Assembly: GCA_965226565.1 (NCBI GenBank) | Contig: CBDDDI010000005.1 | Span: 124,001-188,000 of the forward strand | DNA from: SZUA-444 sp965226565 | Lineage (GTDB): Bacteria > Bacillota > Clostridia > Oscillospirales > Ruminococcaceae | Direction: 5' to 3' | DNA length: 64,000 nucleotides | Shown: one piece after another, positions 38,619 to 48,180 of the stretch | Position numbering within the stretch: position 1 is the stretch's first letter | Layout: each line of letters starts with the position of its first letter | Program-made: the position numbers and the translations under genes | Notes under the pieces: generated by a model | What the model saw: the letters and a program-made list of their open reading frames with translations, nothing else | What the model was told of the DNA's origin: nothing | Databases searched by the model: none

Positions 38619-40727
38619 TTAGTCTTTCTTAGCTTCTAAATCAGCAAGTGCATCTTTTCTTGAAAGATTAATTCTGCCTTGTTTATCAATTTCCATAACT
38701 TTAACAATTATTTCATCACCAACAGAAACTATATCTTCAACTTTTTCTACTCTTTTTGCATCAAGTTTTGAAATATGAACCAAACCATCTTTACCAGGAG
38801 CAATTTCAACAAAAGCACCAAAGTTCATTATTCTAACAACTTTACCTTTATAAACAGAACCTACTTCAGGATCACAAGCTATTGTTTTAACAATTTGTAA
38901 TGCTTGATTTGCTTTTTCTTGATCAACTCCAGAAATAAATACTTTTCCATCTTCACTAATATCAATCTTAACTTCGCATTCAGCAGAAATTTTTTGAATT
39001 ACCTTTCCACCTTGACCAATTACATCACGAATTTTATCAACATGAATTTTAGTTTGAAGCATTTTTGGAGCATATTTTCCAACTGTTCCTCTTGATTCAG
39101 GAATTGCTTTAAGCATAATATCATCAAGAATGTGTAATCTAGCTTTTCTTGTAGTTTCAAAAGCTTCTCTAACAACATCCATTGATAAACCATCAATTTT
39201 TATATCAACTTGAATAGCAGTAATACCATTATGAGTACCACCAACTTTAAAGTCCATATCTCCATAGAAGTCTTCAAGACCTTGGATATCAACCATAGTC
39301 ATCCAACGTTCACCTTCTGTGATAAGACCACAAGAAATACCAGCAACAGGAGCTTTAATAGGAACACCTGCATCCATTAAAGCAAGTGTAGAACCACAAA
39401 TTGAACCTTGTGAAGTAGAACCATTTGATGAAAGAACTTCTGAAACAAGTCTTAATGCATATGGGAAATCTTCAACAGCAGGAATAACAGGCACTAATGC
39501 TCTTTCAGCCAAAGCACCATGACCAATTTCACGACGTCCAGGACCTCTTGATGGTCTTGTTTCTCCAACAGAATATGATGGGAAATTATAATGATGCATA
39601 TATCTTTTTGTATCTTCTTCATCAAGTCCATCAATTTTTTGAGCTTCACTTACAGGTCCAAGTGTTGCAATTGTAAGAACTTGAGTTTGTCCTCTTGTAA
39701 ACATTCCTGAACCATGAACTCTTGGCAATAATCCAACTTCAGCAGCCAAAGGTCTAATTTGATCAAGTGTTCTTCCGTCAACACGTTTGCCATCGTCTAA
39801 AAGCCAACGTCTAACGATTTTCTTTTGTAATTTATAAATCAATTCATCAAGCATTGAAGTTTGATCTTCATATTGCTCATCATATTTTGCATGAATAGCA
39901 TCTTTAATAGGTTGCAATCTTTCTTCACGAACATTTTTGTCATCTGTATCAAGTGCAACTTTTAAATCATCAGCAAATAATTCATATGCTTCATCAAAAA
40001 GCTTCGCATCAATTTCTTTAGATTCAAAAGTAAATTTAGGTTTACCAATTTCTTTTTGAATATCGTTAATAAATACGATTAATTTCTTAATCTCTTCATG
40101 TCCATATTCAATAGCTTCTAACATTTTCTCATCTGGAACTTGATTAGCACCAGCTTCAATCATAACAATTTTGTCCATAGAAGCAGCAAGTGTAAGATCT
40201 AAATCATTTTTTTGTCTTTGTTCTAATGTTGGATTAAGTACCAATTCACCATCAACAAGACCTACACTAACACCACCAATAGGACCTTTCCATGGAATAT
40301 CAGAAATTGTAAGAGCTATAGATGTTGCAATCATACCTAAAATTTCTGGTGCATTATCAAGATCAACAGCCAAAACTGTCATTACAACAGAAACATCATT
40401 TCTCATATCTTTTGGAAAAAGTGGACGAATTGGACGATCAACAACTCTTGAAGTCAAAATTGCATTTTCGCTTGGTTTACCTTCTCTTTTTAAGAAAGAA
40501 CCTGGAATTTTACCAACTGAATATAACCTTTCTTCATAATCAACTGATAAAGGAAAAAAATCAATTCCTTCTCTTGGTTTTGCACTAGCTGTTACATTTG
40601 CCATAACAACTGTTTCTCCACATCTAACCCAGCAAGAACCATTTGAAAGACCACAAGTCTTTCCTGTTTCAACTGACAATTCTCTACCTGCAAATGTTGT
40701 TTTAAATACTTTATAATTATTAAACAT
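38619..40727 (-). CDS. pnp: Polyribonucleotide nucleotidyltransferase (PNPase)
   Basis: 3'-5' phosphorolytic RNase of the degradosome. Two RNase PH domains (about 10-230 and 310-540, with GSSTSQGSICGSTLALMDAGV and DFYGDMDFKVGG), then a KH domain (IRDVIGQGGKVIQKISAECEVKI) and an S1 domain (VYKGKVVRIMNFGAFVEIAPGKDGLVHIS). 702 aa, standard. It follows rpsO on the same strand, with a structured leader between. Confidence 0.98.
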   Translation of the reverse strand: MFNNYKVFKTTFAGRELSVETGKTCGLSNGSCWVRCGETVVMANVTASAKPREGIDFFPLSVDYEERLYSVGKIPGSFLKREGKPSENAILTSRVVDRPIRPLFPKDMRNDVSVVMTVLAVDLDNAPEILGMIATSIALTISDIPWKGPIGGVSVGLVDGELVLNPTLEQRQKNDLDLTLAASMDKIVMIEAGANQVPDEKMLEAIEYGHEEIKKLIVFINDIQKEIGKPKFTFESKEIDAKLFDEAYELFADDLKVALDTDDKNVREERLQPIKDAIHAKYDEQYEDQTSMLDELIYKLQKKIVRRWLLDDGKRVDGRTLDQIRPLAAEVGLLPRVHGSGMFTRGQTQVLTIATLGPVSEAQKIDGLDEEDTKRYMHHYNFPSYSVGETRPSRGPGRREIGHGALAERALVPVIPAVEDFPYALRLVSEVLSSNGSTSQGSICGSTLALMDAGVPIKAPVAGISCGLITEGERWMTMVDIQGLEDFYGDMDFKVGGTHNGITAIQVDIKIDGLSMDVVREAFETTRKARLHILDDIMLKAIPESRGTVGKYAPKMLQTKIHVDKIRDVIGQGGKVIQKISAECEVKIDISEDGKVFISGVDQEKANQALQIVKTIACDPEVGSVYKGKVVRIMNFGAFVEIAPGKDGLVHISKLDAKRVEKVEDIVSVGDEIIVKVMEIDKQGRINLSRKDALADLEAKKD

Positions 40728-40742
40728 ATGCTCTCCTTTTCC

Positions 40743-40815
40743 GGTAGCAGCTTTAGCAAAAAATCCTATATCTAAAGTCTAAGATACACGATTTATTGCT
40801 AATGAACATACTACC
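40743..40815 (-). promoter_or_regulatory. Three-tier hairpin in pnp leader
   Basis: In the pnp 5' leader two nested inverted repeats pair: GGTAG/CTACC (+ 40743-40747 with 40811-40815) and TTAGCAA/TTGCTAA (40753-40759 with 40796-40802), around an inner TATCT/AGATA stem (40769-40773 with 40782-40786). It ends just before the AAAAGGAGAG site of pnp. In E. coli such a stem is cut by RNase III for autoregulation; here that role is inferred. Confidence 0.55.
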
Positions 40816-40845
40816 TTTTCTTTATTTTCTATATTTTTTAAATAC

Positions 40846-40879
40846 TAAAAGGCAGTAAGAGCAAAACACTCTCCTGCCT
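40846..40879 (-). terminator. Terminator after rpsO
   Basis: Stem GGCAG/CTGCC plus AGAG/CTCT with a small internal loop, then CCTTTTAGTATTT on the minus strand, about 13 bases after the rpsO stop. Confidence 0.75.
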
Positions 40880-40891
40880 CTTAAATTACAA

Positions 40892-41158
40892 TTACTTACG
40901 AAGTCCTAACTTCTCAATTGTTGCACGATATCTGTTGACATCTTTTTTACGAAGATATGAAAGAAGGTTTCTTCTATGTCCAACCATTTTTAACAGACCT
41001 CTTCTTGAGTGATGGTCTTTTTTGTGAGTTTTTAGATGATTATTTAAATCATTTATTCTCTTTGTTAAAATAGCAATTTGAACTTCAGGAGAACCTGTGT
41101 CGCCTTCGTGTGTTGCATTTGCTTCGATAACTGCTGTTTTTTCTTCTTTTAATAACAT
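40892..41158 (-). CDS. rpsO: 30S ribosomal protein S15
   Basis: 16S rRNA binding protein of 88 aa. The sequence shows THEGDTGSPEVQIAILTKRI, then LNNHLKTHKKDHHSRRGL and VGHRRNLLSYL. I start at 41158, after AGAGGTG; the longer frame to 41272 runs through the leader and is not coding. Monocistronic, with its own promoter, followed by pnp after a terminator. Confidence 0.99.
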   Translation of the reverse strand: MLLKEEKTAVIEANATHEGDTGSPEVQIAILTKRINDLNNHLKTHKKDHHSRRGLLKMVGHRRNLLSYLRKKDVNRYRATIEKLGLRK

Positions 41159-41262
41159 TATGTTACACCTCTTTATAATATTTGCCGTCGTCATAGCAAT
41201 TGGTATGGTGTTATTCCTTTGCAGGCTTATTCCAAAAGCCATGTGCGTGGCATACTTTAAGT

Positions 41263-41291
41263 ATTTTATCATACTTTTTTTATTTTGTAAA
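41263..41291 (-). promoter_or_regulatory. Promoter of rpsO
   Basis: On the minus strand TTTACA (41291-41286), 17-base spacer, TAAAAT (41268-41263), in the gap after folD. About 100 bases of comparatively GC-rich leader separate it from rpsO, with GCCA/TGGC pairing that could serve S15 autoregulation. Confidence 0.65.
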
Positions 41292-41297
41292 GCAATC

Positions 41298-42149
41298 TTA
41301 AAAATTATTTTTCATTTTCACTGCTGTTAATGTATTTTGCATAAGCATTGCTATTGTCATTGGACCTACTCCGCCAGGAACAGGAGTTATATAGCTTGCT
41401 TTTTTACTTACATTTTCAAAATCAACATCTCCACATAGTTTGCCATTTTCGAGTCTATTAATTCCAACATCAATTACAACTGCATTCTCTTTAACCATAT
41501 CTTCTTTTATAAGATTAGCAGATCCTACTGCAACAACAAGTATATCAGCATTTTTACATTTTTCTTTCAAATTATTTGTTGATGCATGACATGTTGTAAC
41601 AGTTCCACCTTGATGTAGTAACAACATCGACATAGGTTTTCCAACTATATTTGAGCTTCCTACAACCACACAGTCTTTACCTCTAATTGTTGTTCCTGTT
41701 GACTTAATTAGCTCCATCACACCTGCTGGAGTACAAGGTAAAAAACTATAATCACCTATCATTATTTTTCCTACATTTACAGGATGAAACGCATCAACAT
41801 CTTTAGTATAATCAATTGTGTTAATAACTTTATTTTCATTAATTTGTTTAGGTAATGGTAATTGAACAAGTATTCCATTTACAGCATCATCAACATTAAG
41901 TTGTTTTACTAATGAAACAAGCTCTTGTTCTGTTGTTTCTTCAGGCAAAGCATATTCATATGAATTTATTCCACATTCCTCACAAGCTTTTTTCTTTGCA
42001 TTAACATAAACTCTTGAGGCTGGATCATTTCCAACTATAACCACAGCAAGTCCTGCAGTAATTCCATTTTCTTTTAAAGATTCAATTTCAGCTTTTACCT
42101 TTAATTTTATATTAGCAGAAACCTGTTTACCATCAATAGTGTTACTCAT
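41298..42149 (-). CDS. folD: Methylene-tetrahydrofolate dehydrogenase/cyclohydrolase FolD
   Basis: Bifunctional enzyme of the one-carbon pool: 5,10-methylene-THF to 10-formyl-THF with NADP. Landmarks: YVNAKKKACEECGI with the catalytic Tyr/Lys, VQLPLP, the DVDAFHP loop, and NADP-binding VVGSSNIVGKPM, then PVPGGVGPMTIAMLMQNT. I start at 42149 (GGAGATGA upstream), 283 aa. The ATG overlaps the stop of lgt by 8 bases, so they are translationally coupled. Confidence 0.97.
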   Translation of the reverse strand: MSNTIDGKQVSANIKLKVKAEIESLKENGITAGLAVVIVGNDPASRVYVNAKKKACEECGINSYEYALPEETTEQELVSLVKQLNVDDAVNGILVQLPLPKQINENKVINTIDYTKDVDAFHPVNVGKIMIGDYSFLPCTPAGVMELIKSTGTTIRGKDCVVVGSSNIVGKPMSMLLLHQGGTVTTCHASTNNLKEKCKNADILVVAVGSANLIKEDMVKENAVVIDVGINRLENGKLCGDVDFENVSKKASYITPVPGGVGPMTIAMLMQNTLTAVKMKNNF

Positions 42150-43308
42150 TTTTTTCATCTCCATCATCATGCTGTGCTTCTTCATCTTCATCATCTATTT
42201 TTAATTCTTCTACTAAATTAAGTCCATTATCAGTTTCTTCTTCAGAAATCTCATCTTTATTATCTTTTTCTTCGTCAAATGCATTTTCAATTGCTTGTGA
42301 AACATCATCTTCTTCTGATTCATTTTTAATATCTTTTTTCATCTTCTTTTTAGATTTTAAAGCTTCAAATTTTTCTAACTGCTTTTTAGATATTTCAGTC
42401 TCATAAAAGAATTGATAATTTCCTTTTTGTTTTATTATAATTCTTACAATTAAAATTATTGCAATTGAAACAACAACACAAACTGCTGCTAAAAGCTGAG
42501 AAACTCTAATAGAAGTATCTCCAATATATAAACTATCTGTTCTAAAGCCTTCAATAATTGCTCTACCTAGCCCATACCAAGCAGTATATAGCAAAAAGAT
42601 TTCTCCATCAAATTTTCTATGTTTCAGATACAAGTTCAATAAAATAAATCCTACTAAACATACTAAAAATTCATATAAAAAGCATGGATGTACAACCAAA
42701 TCATTTATTGGTGTGTCAGGATACATTACTCTCATATCTTCAATTATACTGTTACTAGTCATTCCCCATGGCATTTTTGTTATTGAACCATACGCTTCTT
42801 GGTTTATAAAATTGCCCCATCTGCCTATACCTTGTCCAATTAAAAAGCCCATAGCAGCAATATCAAATAACGCTGTAAATCTAATTTTGTGTATTTTAGC
42901 AATAATACCTCCAACAAGCAAAGCTCCAATTAAACCACCATAAATAGCAAGTCCACCATCACGAACACTTAAAATTTTCTTCCAAAGTACATCGCCATCT
43001 ACAATATAATCAGATAGACTAAACAAAACATAATATGCTCTTGCACCAATAATAGCACCAATAAAACCACCAATTATACAATCAAAAGCTTTATCTGGAT
43101 TTATACCAAATTTAACAAACTTCTTCATTGCAAACAAAATTGCAAGCAAAGCTCCAACTCCAATAAAAAAACCATACCAATAAACATCTATATTTAAACC
43201 TGGTATTGTAAAGAAAACTTTATCAATATCTATACCTTTTTCAGATATATATGGAAAAAATATCTCATCTGAAGTTTGTCTAATTTTTTGAACTAAAGTA
43301 TCCGTCAT
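42142..43308 (-). CDS. lgt: Prolipoprotein diacylglyceryl transferase Lgt with acidic tail
   Basis: Adds diacylglycerol to the Cys of prelipoproteins at the membrane. About seven TM helices and the signature GQGIGRWGNFINQEAYG at about 158-174; HPCFLYEFL follows. The enzyme core ends near residue 295. A tail of about 90 residues follows that is Lys-rich first and then strongly acidic (DDEDEEAQHDDGDEKNE at the end). It is not part of usual Lgt. The window has a lipoprotein substrate at 55.3 kb. Confidence 0.95.
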   Translation of the reverse strand: MTDTLVQKIRQTSDEIFFPYISEKGIDIDKVFFTIPGLNIDVYWYGFFIGVGALLAILFAMKKFVKFGINPDKAFDCIIGGFIGAIIGARAYYVLFSLSDYIVDGDVLWKKILSVRDGGLAIYGGLIGALLVGGIIAKIHKIRFTALFDIAAMGFLIGQGIGRWGNFINQEAYGSITKMPWGMTSNSIIEDMRVMYPDTPINDLVVHPCFLYEFLVCLVGFILLNLYLKHRKFDGEIFLLYTAWYGLGRAIIEGFRTDSLYIGDTSIRVSQLLAAVCVVVSIAIILIVRIIIKQKGNYQFFYETEISKKQLEKFEALKSKKKMKKDIKNESEEDDVSQAIENAFDEEKDNKDEISEEETDNGLNLVEELKIDDEDEEAQHDDGDEKNE

Positions 43309-43319
43309 AAATATTCTCC

Positions 43320-44594
43320 TTATTTTGCCTTAATAATTGAAATAGCAACTTTGCTAACATCAAACAATTCACTTAACGCATTTTTAATATCACTAAAAGT
43401 AATGTTTGCAAGTATTTCTACTGTATCAAAAGGCTCAACATCACCAAAACGTGAATTAATCATTATTGTAGCACAATTTTCAACATCATTAAACCCTCTT
43501 ACAAGTTGACCATAACGTGATTTTTTAATAATTTCAAATCTTTTTTCATCAAGACCTTCTATTTTTACACGTTCAACCTCTTTAACAACTCTATTTAAAA
43601 CTTCTTTAGGATCTTTTGATTCTCCACCAAACATATTAACAAAGTATCCATCTCCTGTGAAAACTTCTGATGAGAAAGATGAATTTATAAGACCTTCTTC
43701 AAACATTTCTTTATAAAGTGGCGAAGTTGAACCTGCTAACAATGACATTGTTATACCTGAGATAATCTCATATCTCAAAAGTTCTTTACCAGATTTAGGT
43801 GCAACTTTAAATCCAATGTTAAACATAGGAGTACCAACAGGTAGATTTTGAACAACCTCTTTTTTATTAATTTCAAGTGGTTCATCAGGAAAAGTAGTTT
43901 CGAGTTCGATATCTTCACAAGGTTTTAAATATTCATCACAAATTTTTAAAACTTCATCAACATCACAATTACCTGCAATAGATAAAACCATATTATTTAG
44001 GTTATAGAAAGTATTATAACATCTATAAAGCAAATCTGCATCAATTTTTGCAATACTTTCAACTGTTCCAGCAATATCAATTTTTACAGGATGATTAACA
44101 TATAATGCATCCAAAAGATTAAACATAACTCTCCAATCAGGATTATCATCATACATTCTAATTTCTTGACCAATAATACCTTGTTCTTTTTGAACAGATT
44201 TCTCAGTAAAATATGGCTCTTGAACACAATTAAGCAAAATTTTCAATGAATCTGTATAATTATCACTACAACTAAATAAATAACATGTTTTATCAAAACT
44301 TGTATAAGCATTAGCATTAGCACCTGTTTTTGCATACAAATCAAAAGCATCACATTCTTCATTTTCAAAAAGTTTGTGTTCTAAAAAATGAGCTATACCT
44401 TCTGGAACTTGAACAAAATCTTTTTCTTTGTTAGTTTTAAAAATTGTATTAATTGATCCATATTTTGTTCCAAACAAAGCTTCTGTTGTTGAAAATCCTT
44501 CCATAGGCCAAATTAGTATATCAAGGCCAGATGGATGAGATATTTTATAATAACTTTCATTAATACGATCATTTTTTATTAATTGTTTTTTCAT
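43320..44594 (-). CDS. M16-family zinc protease (YmfH-like)
   Basis: Pitrilysin/insulinase-type metallopeptidase. The inverted zinc motif HFLEH is at about 69-73 with the third ligand in GIIGQEIRM near 144. 424 aa. It forms a 1-base stop/start overlap (TAATG) with the second M16 gene upstream, which lacks the zinc motif. M16 enzymes often work as such active/inactive pairs. The physiological substrate is unknown. Confidence 0.92.
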   Translation of the reverse strand: MKKQLIKNDRINESYYKISHPSGLDILIWPMEGFSTTEALFGTKYGSINTIFKTNKEKDFVQVPEGIAHFLEHKLFENEECDAFDLYAKTGANANAYTSFDKTCYLFSCSDNYTDSLKILLNCVQEPYFTEKSVQKEQGIIGQEIRMYDDNPDWRVMFNLLDALYVNHPVKIDIAGTVESIAKIDADLLYRCYNTFYNLNNMVLSIAGNCDVDEVLKICDEYLKPCEDIELETTFPDEPLEINKKEVVQNLPVGTPMFNIGFKVAPKSGKELLRYEIISGITMSLLAGSTSPLYKEMFEEGLINSSFSSEVFTGDGYFVNMFGGESKDPKEVLNRVVKEVERVKIEGLDEKRFEIIKKSRYGQLVRGFNDVENCATIMINSRFGDVEPFDTVEILANITFSDIKNALSELFDVSKVAISIIKAK

Positions 44595-45874
44595 TATTTT
44601 GCACCTCCTGTTTTTGGTTGAGATTTCATTGCAAATACTGTATCTAATTTCAAATGTGACGCAGCATTTATAATTTGTCCTCTAGTAATATTTTTTATAA
44701 TATCAGTAGCTTGTTCAGGAGAATAATTATTTCCTCTTATTGATTGTTTAAAATACCAACTTGCAAGATCATTAGTTGAATCATAATTTGATTTAAAATT
44801 ACCAACTATACTTAAAGAAGCGTTATACATTTCTTCATCAGTAAAATCACCATCAGCAAGAGCTTTTACTTGGTTTTGAATCTCTTCTTTTGCTTTTTCT
44901 ATATTATCAAGTTCAACACCACTATCAACAATCATTGTGTTTTTACCTTCAACAAATCCTGCAGCACAATAATAACACAAACTTAATTTTTCTCTAACAT
45001 TTGCAAAGAATTTTGAAAATGCTGTTCCACCAAGCATAACTGTCATAAATCTATTTACATAAAAATCATCTAAATCAGTTTTAAATGCCATAACCATTTT
45101 GCATTGATTTACATCCAAAGTTATACTGTCTTCAACAGGAGTTTCTTTAATTTTACTTGGTGTATAAAAACAATTAGGAACAAATTGTCTTCTAATTGAT
45201 GCAAAAGCTTTTGTAATTTTTTCAATTGCTTCTATATTTTCTTGTCCACCAGAATAAATTATATCAATTTGTGCTGTTTTTAATAAATTTCTATATGCTT
45301 CATAAACAATTTGAGAAGTTAATTTCTCTGCACCTTCTTTTGTACCATAAGAAGGTAAAACAGATGGCTCATCTTTATAAATTATTCTGTTTGCTAACAA
45401 AACAGTATAAATACGTTTATTATTTATTTCATTTTCAATTGAATCAACAAGCTCTTGTTTTCTAAGATCAAAATTCATTTTTTCAAATCCACCATTTTCT
45501 ATGATAGGTCTAAAAATAGAAGCTAACAGAATATCTGTTACTTCTGATGTAACATTCTCTCCATTAAGAGCATAGTCATCACATATACAATTTGCACTTA
45601 TACCAACTACTTGATTATCAGACATTTTGTGATTTATTGTAGCAAGTCCAGATCCATAAAGCTCTGATAATTTTGTAGTAAGCTGAGTTCTTGTTGGATA
45701 ATCCTCATTTGTAGTCACAAGAAGATTAGGAACAAGAGCATTAGCAGAAACAGTATCCTCATTAAGTTTTGTTATAAATCTTACGAATATAGTATTGTTT
45801 TTGAATTTTTTATCTATAATTTTTGTTAAATTAACTCCATCTGCTATGGATTTTTTTATTATATTAACTGACAT
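44594..45874 (-). CDS. M16-family peptidase-like protein, non-catalytic partner (YmfF-like)
   Basis: 426 aa with the M16 fold, including the C-terminal FANVREKLSLCYYCAAGFVEGKNTMIVDSGVE region with the Arg/Tyr substrate loop. No HxxEH is present, so it cannot bind zinc alone and is likely the partner subunit. It is first of the pair with the HFLEH protein. The same ymfF-ymfH order occurs in Bacillus. Confidence 0.9.
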   Translation of the reverse strand: MSVNIIKKSIADGVNLTKIIDKKFKNNTIFVRFITKLNEDTVSANALVPNLLVTTNEDYPTRTQLTTKLSELYGSGLATINHKMSDNQVVGISANCICDDYALNGENVTSEVTDILLASIFRPIIENGGFEKMNFDLRKQELVDSIENEINNKRIYTVLLANRIIYKDEPSVLPSYGTKEGAEKLTSQIVYEAYRNLLKTAQIDIIYSGGQENIEAIEKITKAFASIRRQFVPNCFYTPSKIKETPVEDSITLDVNQCKMVMAFKTDLDDFYVNRFMTVMLGGTAFSKFFANVREKLSLCYYCAAGFVEGKNTMIVDSGVELDNIEKAKEEIQNQVKALADGDFTDEEMYNASLSIVGNFKSNYDSTNDLASWYFKQSIRGNNYSPEQATDIIKNITRGQIINAASHLKLDTVFAMKSQPKTGGAK

Positions 45875-46013
45875 TAAAACAACTCCTTTTATAAATATTA
45901 TTTTTCAATTATACCATATCAAAAATAAAATTTCCACTATTAATGTACATTTATTAGTTTAAAATATCCATAAATAGGATATAAAGCCACTTTATCAAAT
46001 TTACATTATCATA

Positions 46014-46056
46014 AAAACAAAACAGAAATCTTTAATATATAAAGATTCCTGTTAAA
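46014..46056 (-). terminator. Terminator after the DUF4364 gene
   Basis: Stem AACAGAAATCTTT with AAAGATTCCTGTT (one mismatch; arms + 46021-46033 and 46041-46053), followed on the minus strand by TTGTTTTTAT. It lies after the DUF4364 stop and upstream of the M16 pair, which therefore has separate transcription. Confidence 0.75.
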
Positions 46057-46079
46057 AAATTAATCATAAATTATTATTT

Positions 46080-46658
46080 TTAGTCATTTTCAGGCTCATA
46101 AGTCTCATTATCCAATGCAAAATTAAGAATTTTACCATATAACTCTATTGGATTTTTCATTATATTTTCTTTAATCAAAATTGCTTGCTCTTTATCAGGA
46201 GCAAATAAATTCAAATCCATAATCACAACATCCATATCATTACAAACACATGAAACATTATAACCTTTATCAAGTTCTTTTATCTCACATTTCACATCAT
46301 GATCTATTTTAAGTTTAGCAAAAAGCTTAAGTCCACTTGACAAAATCTTATCTCTAAAAGACTTAGGAACTATTAATTTAAAAGAATCAGCACCTTTTTT
46401 ACCAAGTTCAGAAAGTTTATAATATCCAACACCATCTATATTTTCTATTACAACTGATTTTGCTTTAAGCAAATCAGAAATTGCTTCTACATAATAAAAA
46501 TAATTCACAATACCATCAGCAGTAGCTATTTCCATCATTTGATTAGGAGTAACTGGTCTGTCTATTTCATTTAAAAAATAACAAATAAGTATCTTAACAG
46601 CGTAAGAATCATTTAAAGAAAGCATTTCTGGCGATATAAATTTTTCAAATTTGTCCAT
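46080..46658 (-). CDS. DUF4364 family protein
   Basis: 192 aa soluble protein. The N-terminal half is a winged-helix-like segment (KILICYFLNEIDRPVTPNQMMEIA and YYVEAISDLLKAKSVV), and the C-terminal half is alpha/beta. This matches the clostridial DUF4364 family; members may be DNA-binding, but no function is known. It follows aroC by 18 bases. Confidence 0.85.
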   Translation of the reverse strand: MDKFEKFISPEMLSLNDSYAVKILICYFLNEIDRPVTPNQMMEIATADGIVNYFYYVEAISDLLKAKSVVIENIDGVGYYKLSELGKKGADSFKLIVPKSFRDKILSSGLKLFAKLKIDHDVKCEIKELDKGYNVSCVCNDMDVVIMDLNLFAPDKEQAILIKENIMKNPIELYGKILNFALDNETYEPEND

Positions 46659-46676
46659 AACATTACTCCTTACTAC

Positions 46677-47768
46677 CTAAAAATTAGGATAATCAATCAT
46701 ATACGATAAAATTGCAATATTAACAGCTGCTTCAACACAAGGCACCGCTCTTGGAACAATACAAGGATCATGTCTACCATTAACATTAACTGTCTCATTT
46801 TTTAGTGCACTATAATCAACAGTTTGCTGCGGTTTTGCGATTGAAGGAGTTGGTTTAAATGCTACTTTAAGTGTTATTGGCATTCCAGACGATATTCCAC
46901 CTAAAATACCTCCATGATAATTTGTTTTCGTTAACACATGTCCATTATCATTAACATAAAACTCATCATTATTTTCACTTCCAAGCATTTTTGCTGCATT
47001 AAATCCTGCTCCAAATTCAATACCTTTTACTGCTGGTATTCCAAACATAAGCTGTGCAATACTATTTTCCAATCCATCAAAAATTGGAGATCCTATTCCA
47101 GCTGGAACGTTAATAGTGCAACACTCCACTACTCCACCTAAAGAATCCAAATTTTCTTTTGCTTTTTCTATATCTTGTTTCATAAGTTCGCCTTTTTTCA
47201 AATCAATTACCGGAAATGATTTACGACGAATTCTTATTAATTCTTCTCTTGATATATTTGTATAATTAAAAACTTTATCTTTTATATTATGAATTGAATG
47301 AATATGTGCGCCTGTATAAATACCTCTTCTTTCAAGTATTTGAGCACATATTGCTCCTGCAAAAACAAGTGGAGATGTAAGTCTTCCAGAAAAATGTCCT
47401 CCACCTCTTACATCATTAAATCCATGATATCTCATTGCTCCTGTATAATCAGCATGACCAGGCCTTGCAATTGAAGATAAATTGCTATAATCTTCAGAAC
47501 TAATATCCTCATTAGCTATAAATGCACACAAAGGAGTTCCTGTAGTTTTATTATTCAAAACACCAGACATAATTTGTGGAAAATCTTTTTCACGTCTTTG
47601 TGTTGATGTTACATCTTGTTTTGGTGCACGTCTTGACATACAATTTAACACTTCTTCAACATCAATATGCTCACCTGCAGGTAAATTATCAATAACAACA
47701 CCTACTGCTGGCCCATGAGACTCACCAAAAATTGACACACTTATTCTATTATTCCAGATTGACGACAT
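46677..47768 (-). CDS. aroC: Chorismate synthase
   Basis: Last enzyme of the shikimate pathway: EPSP to chorismate using reduced FMN. Signatures: GESHGPAVGVVID at 13-25, the RYHGFNDVRGGGHFSGR block, GIEFGAGFNAAKMLGSE, and the C-terminal GRHDPCIVPRAVP. 363 aa. It stands apart from other aro genes here. Confidence 0.98.
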   Translation of the reverse strand: MSSIWNNRISVSIFGESHGPAVGVVIDNLPAGEHIDVEEVLNCMSRRAPKQDVTSTQRREKDFPQIMSGVLNNKTTGTPLCAFIANEDISSEDYSNLSSIARPGHADYTGAMRYHGFNDVRGGGHFSGRLTSPLVFAGAICAQILERRGIYTGAHIHSIHNIKDKVFNYTNISREELIRIRRKSFPVIDLKKGELMKQDIEKAKENLDSLGGVVECCTINVPAGIGSPIFDGLENSIAQLMFGIPAVKGIEFGAGFNAAKMLGSENNDEFYVNDNGHVLTKTNYHGGILGGISSGMPITLKVAFKPTPSIAKPQQTVDYSALKNETVNVNGRHDPCIVPRAVPCVEAAVNIAILSYMIDYPNF

Positions 47769-47883
47769 TAAATATTCCTCCTAGATTATCATAAATACTA
47801 AAAATCAAGTTTTAATTTCTATAATTGCTATAGTATCATTTTATTTTTTATTAAATATAGTAATTTGAAACAATTTCTAAAAC

Positions 47884-48060
47884 ATGCTTGTTACTTTCCT
47901 TGATTTTAAAACCTTATGACATCATACACTCAAAGCAATTTTCAAAGCATACAATCGCAGGAACTATATCAGTAATACCAAAGCTGTCTACCAAAATGTT
48001 TTAACTTTTTTAATTATACCTTATTTAGCTAAATATTTCAATGATTTTATTATCACATAA
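47884..48060 (+). other. Gene-free stretch of 412 bases with a broken reading frame
   Basis: 47769-48180 contains no convincing gene. A plus-strand frame from ATG 47884 runs 11 codons to a TGA (47917-47919), then stays open for 46 further codons to TAA 48058-48060 and reads like plain protein (LKAIFKAYNRRNYISNTKAV). No ribosome binding site precedes it. It may be a gene remnant or chance. On the opposite strand a 26-codon TTG frame (47914-47994) reads Cys-rich. The rest is A/T-rich and includes the likely aroC promoter and pcrA 3' end. Confidence 0.2.
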
Positions 48061-48180
48061 AACCAAGCTTTTCCTGATTAATATTAAGAAAAATAAAGAA
48101 ATATTAATTTTTAAAAAACTTTTTATAACAAAATATTCATAATATGTAAAATAAGAAATATTTTATTATTAGTTATTAAG

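Noticed and set aside
41159..41272. 38-residue N-terminal extension of S15
   Set aside because: The extension is the mRNA leader; S15 always begins near MLLKEEK-type sequence and AGAGGTG marks the ATG at 41158.
48121..48180. Possible CRISPR or small repeats in A/T-rich gaps
   Set aside because: Only low-complexity A/T patterns; no regular repeat-spacer unit anywhere in the window.
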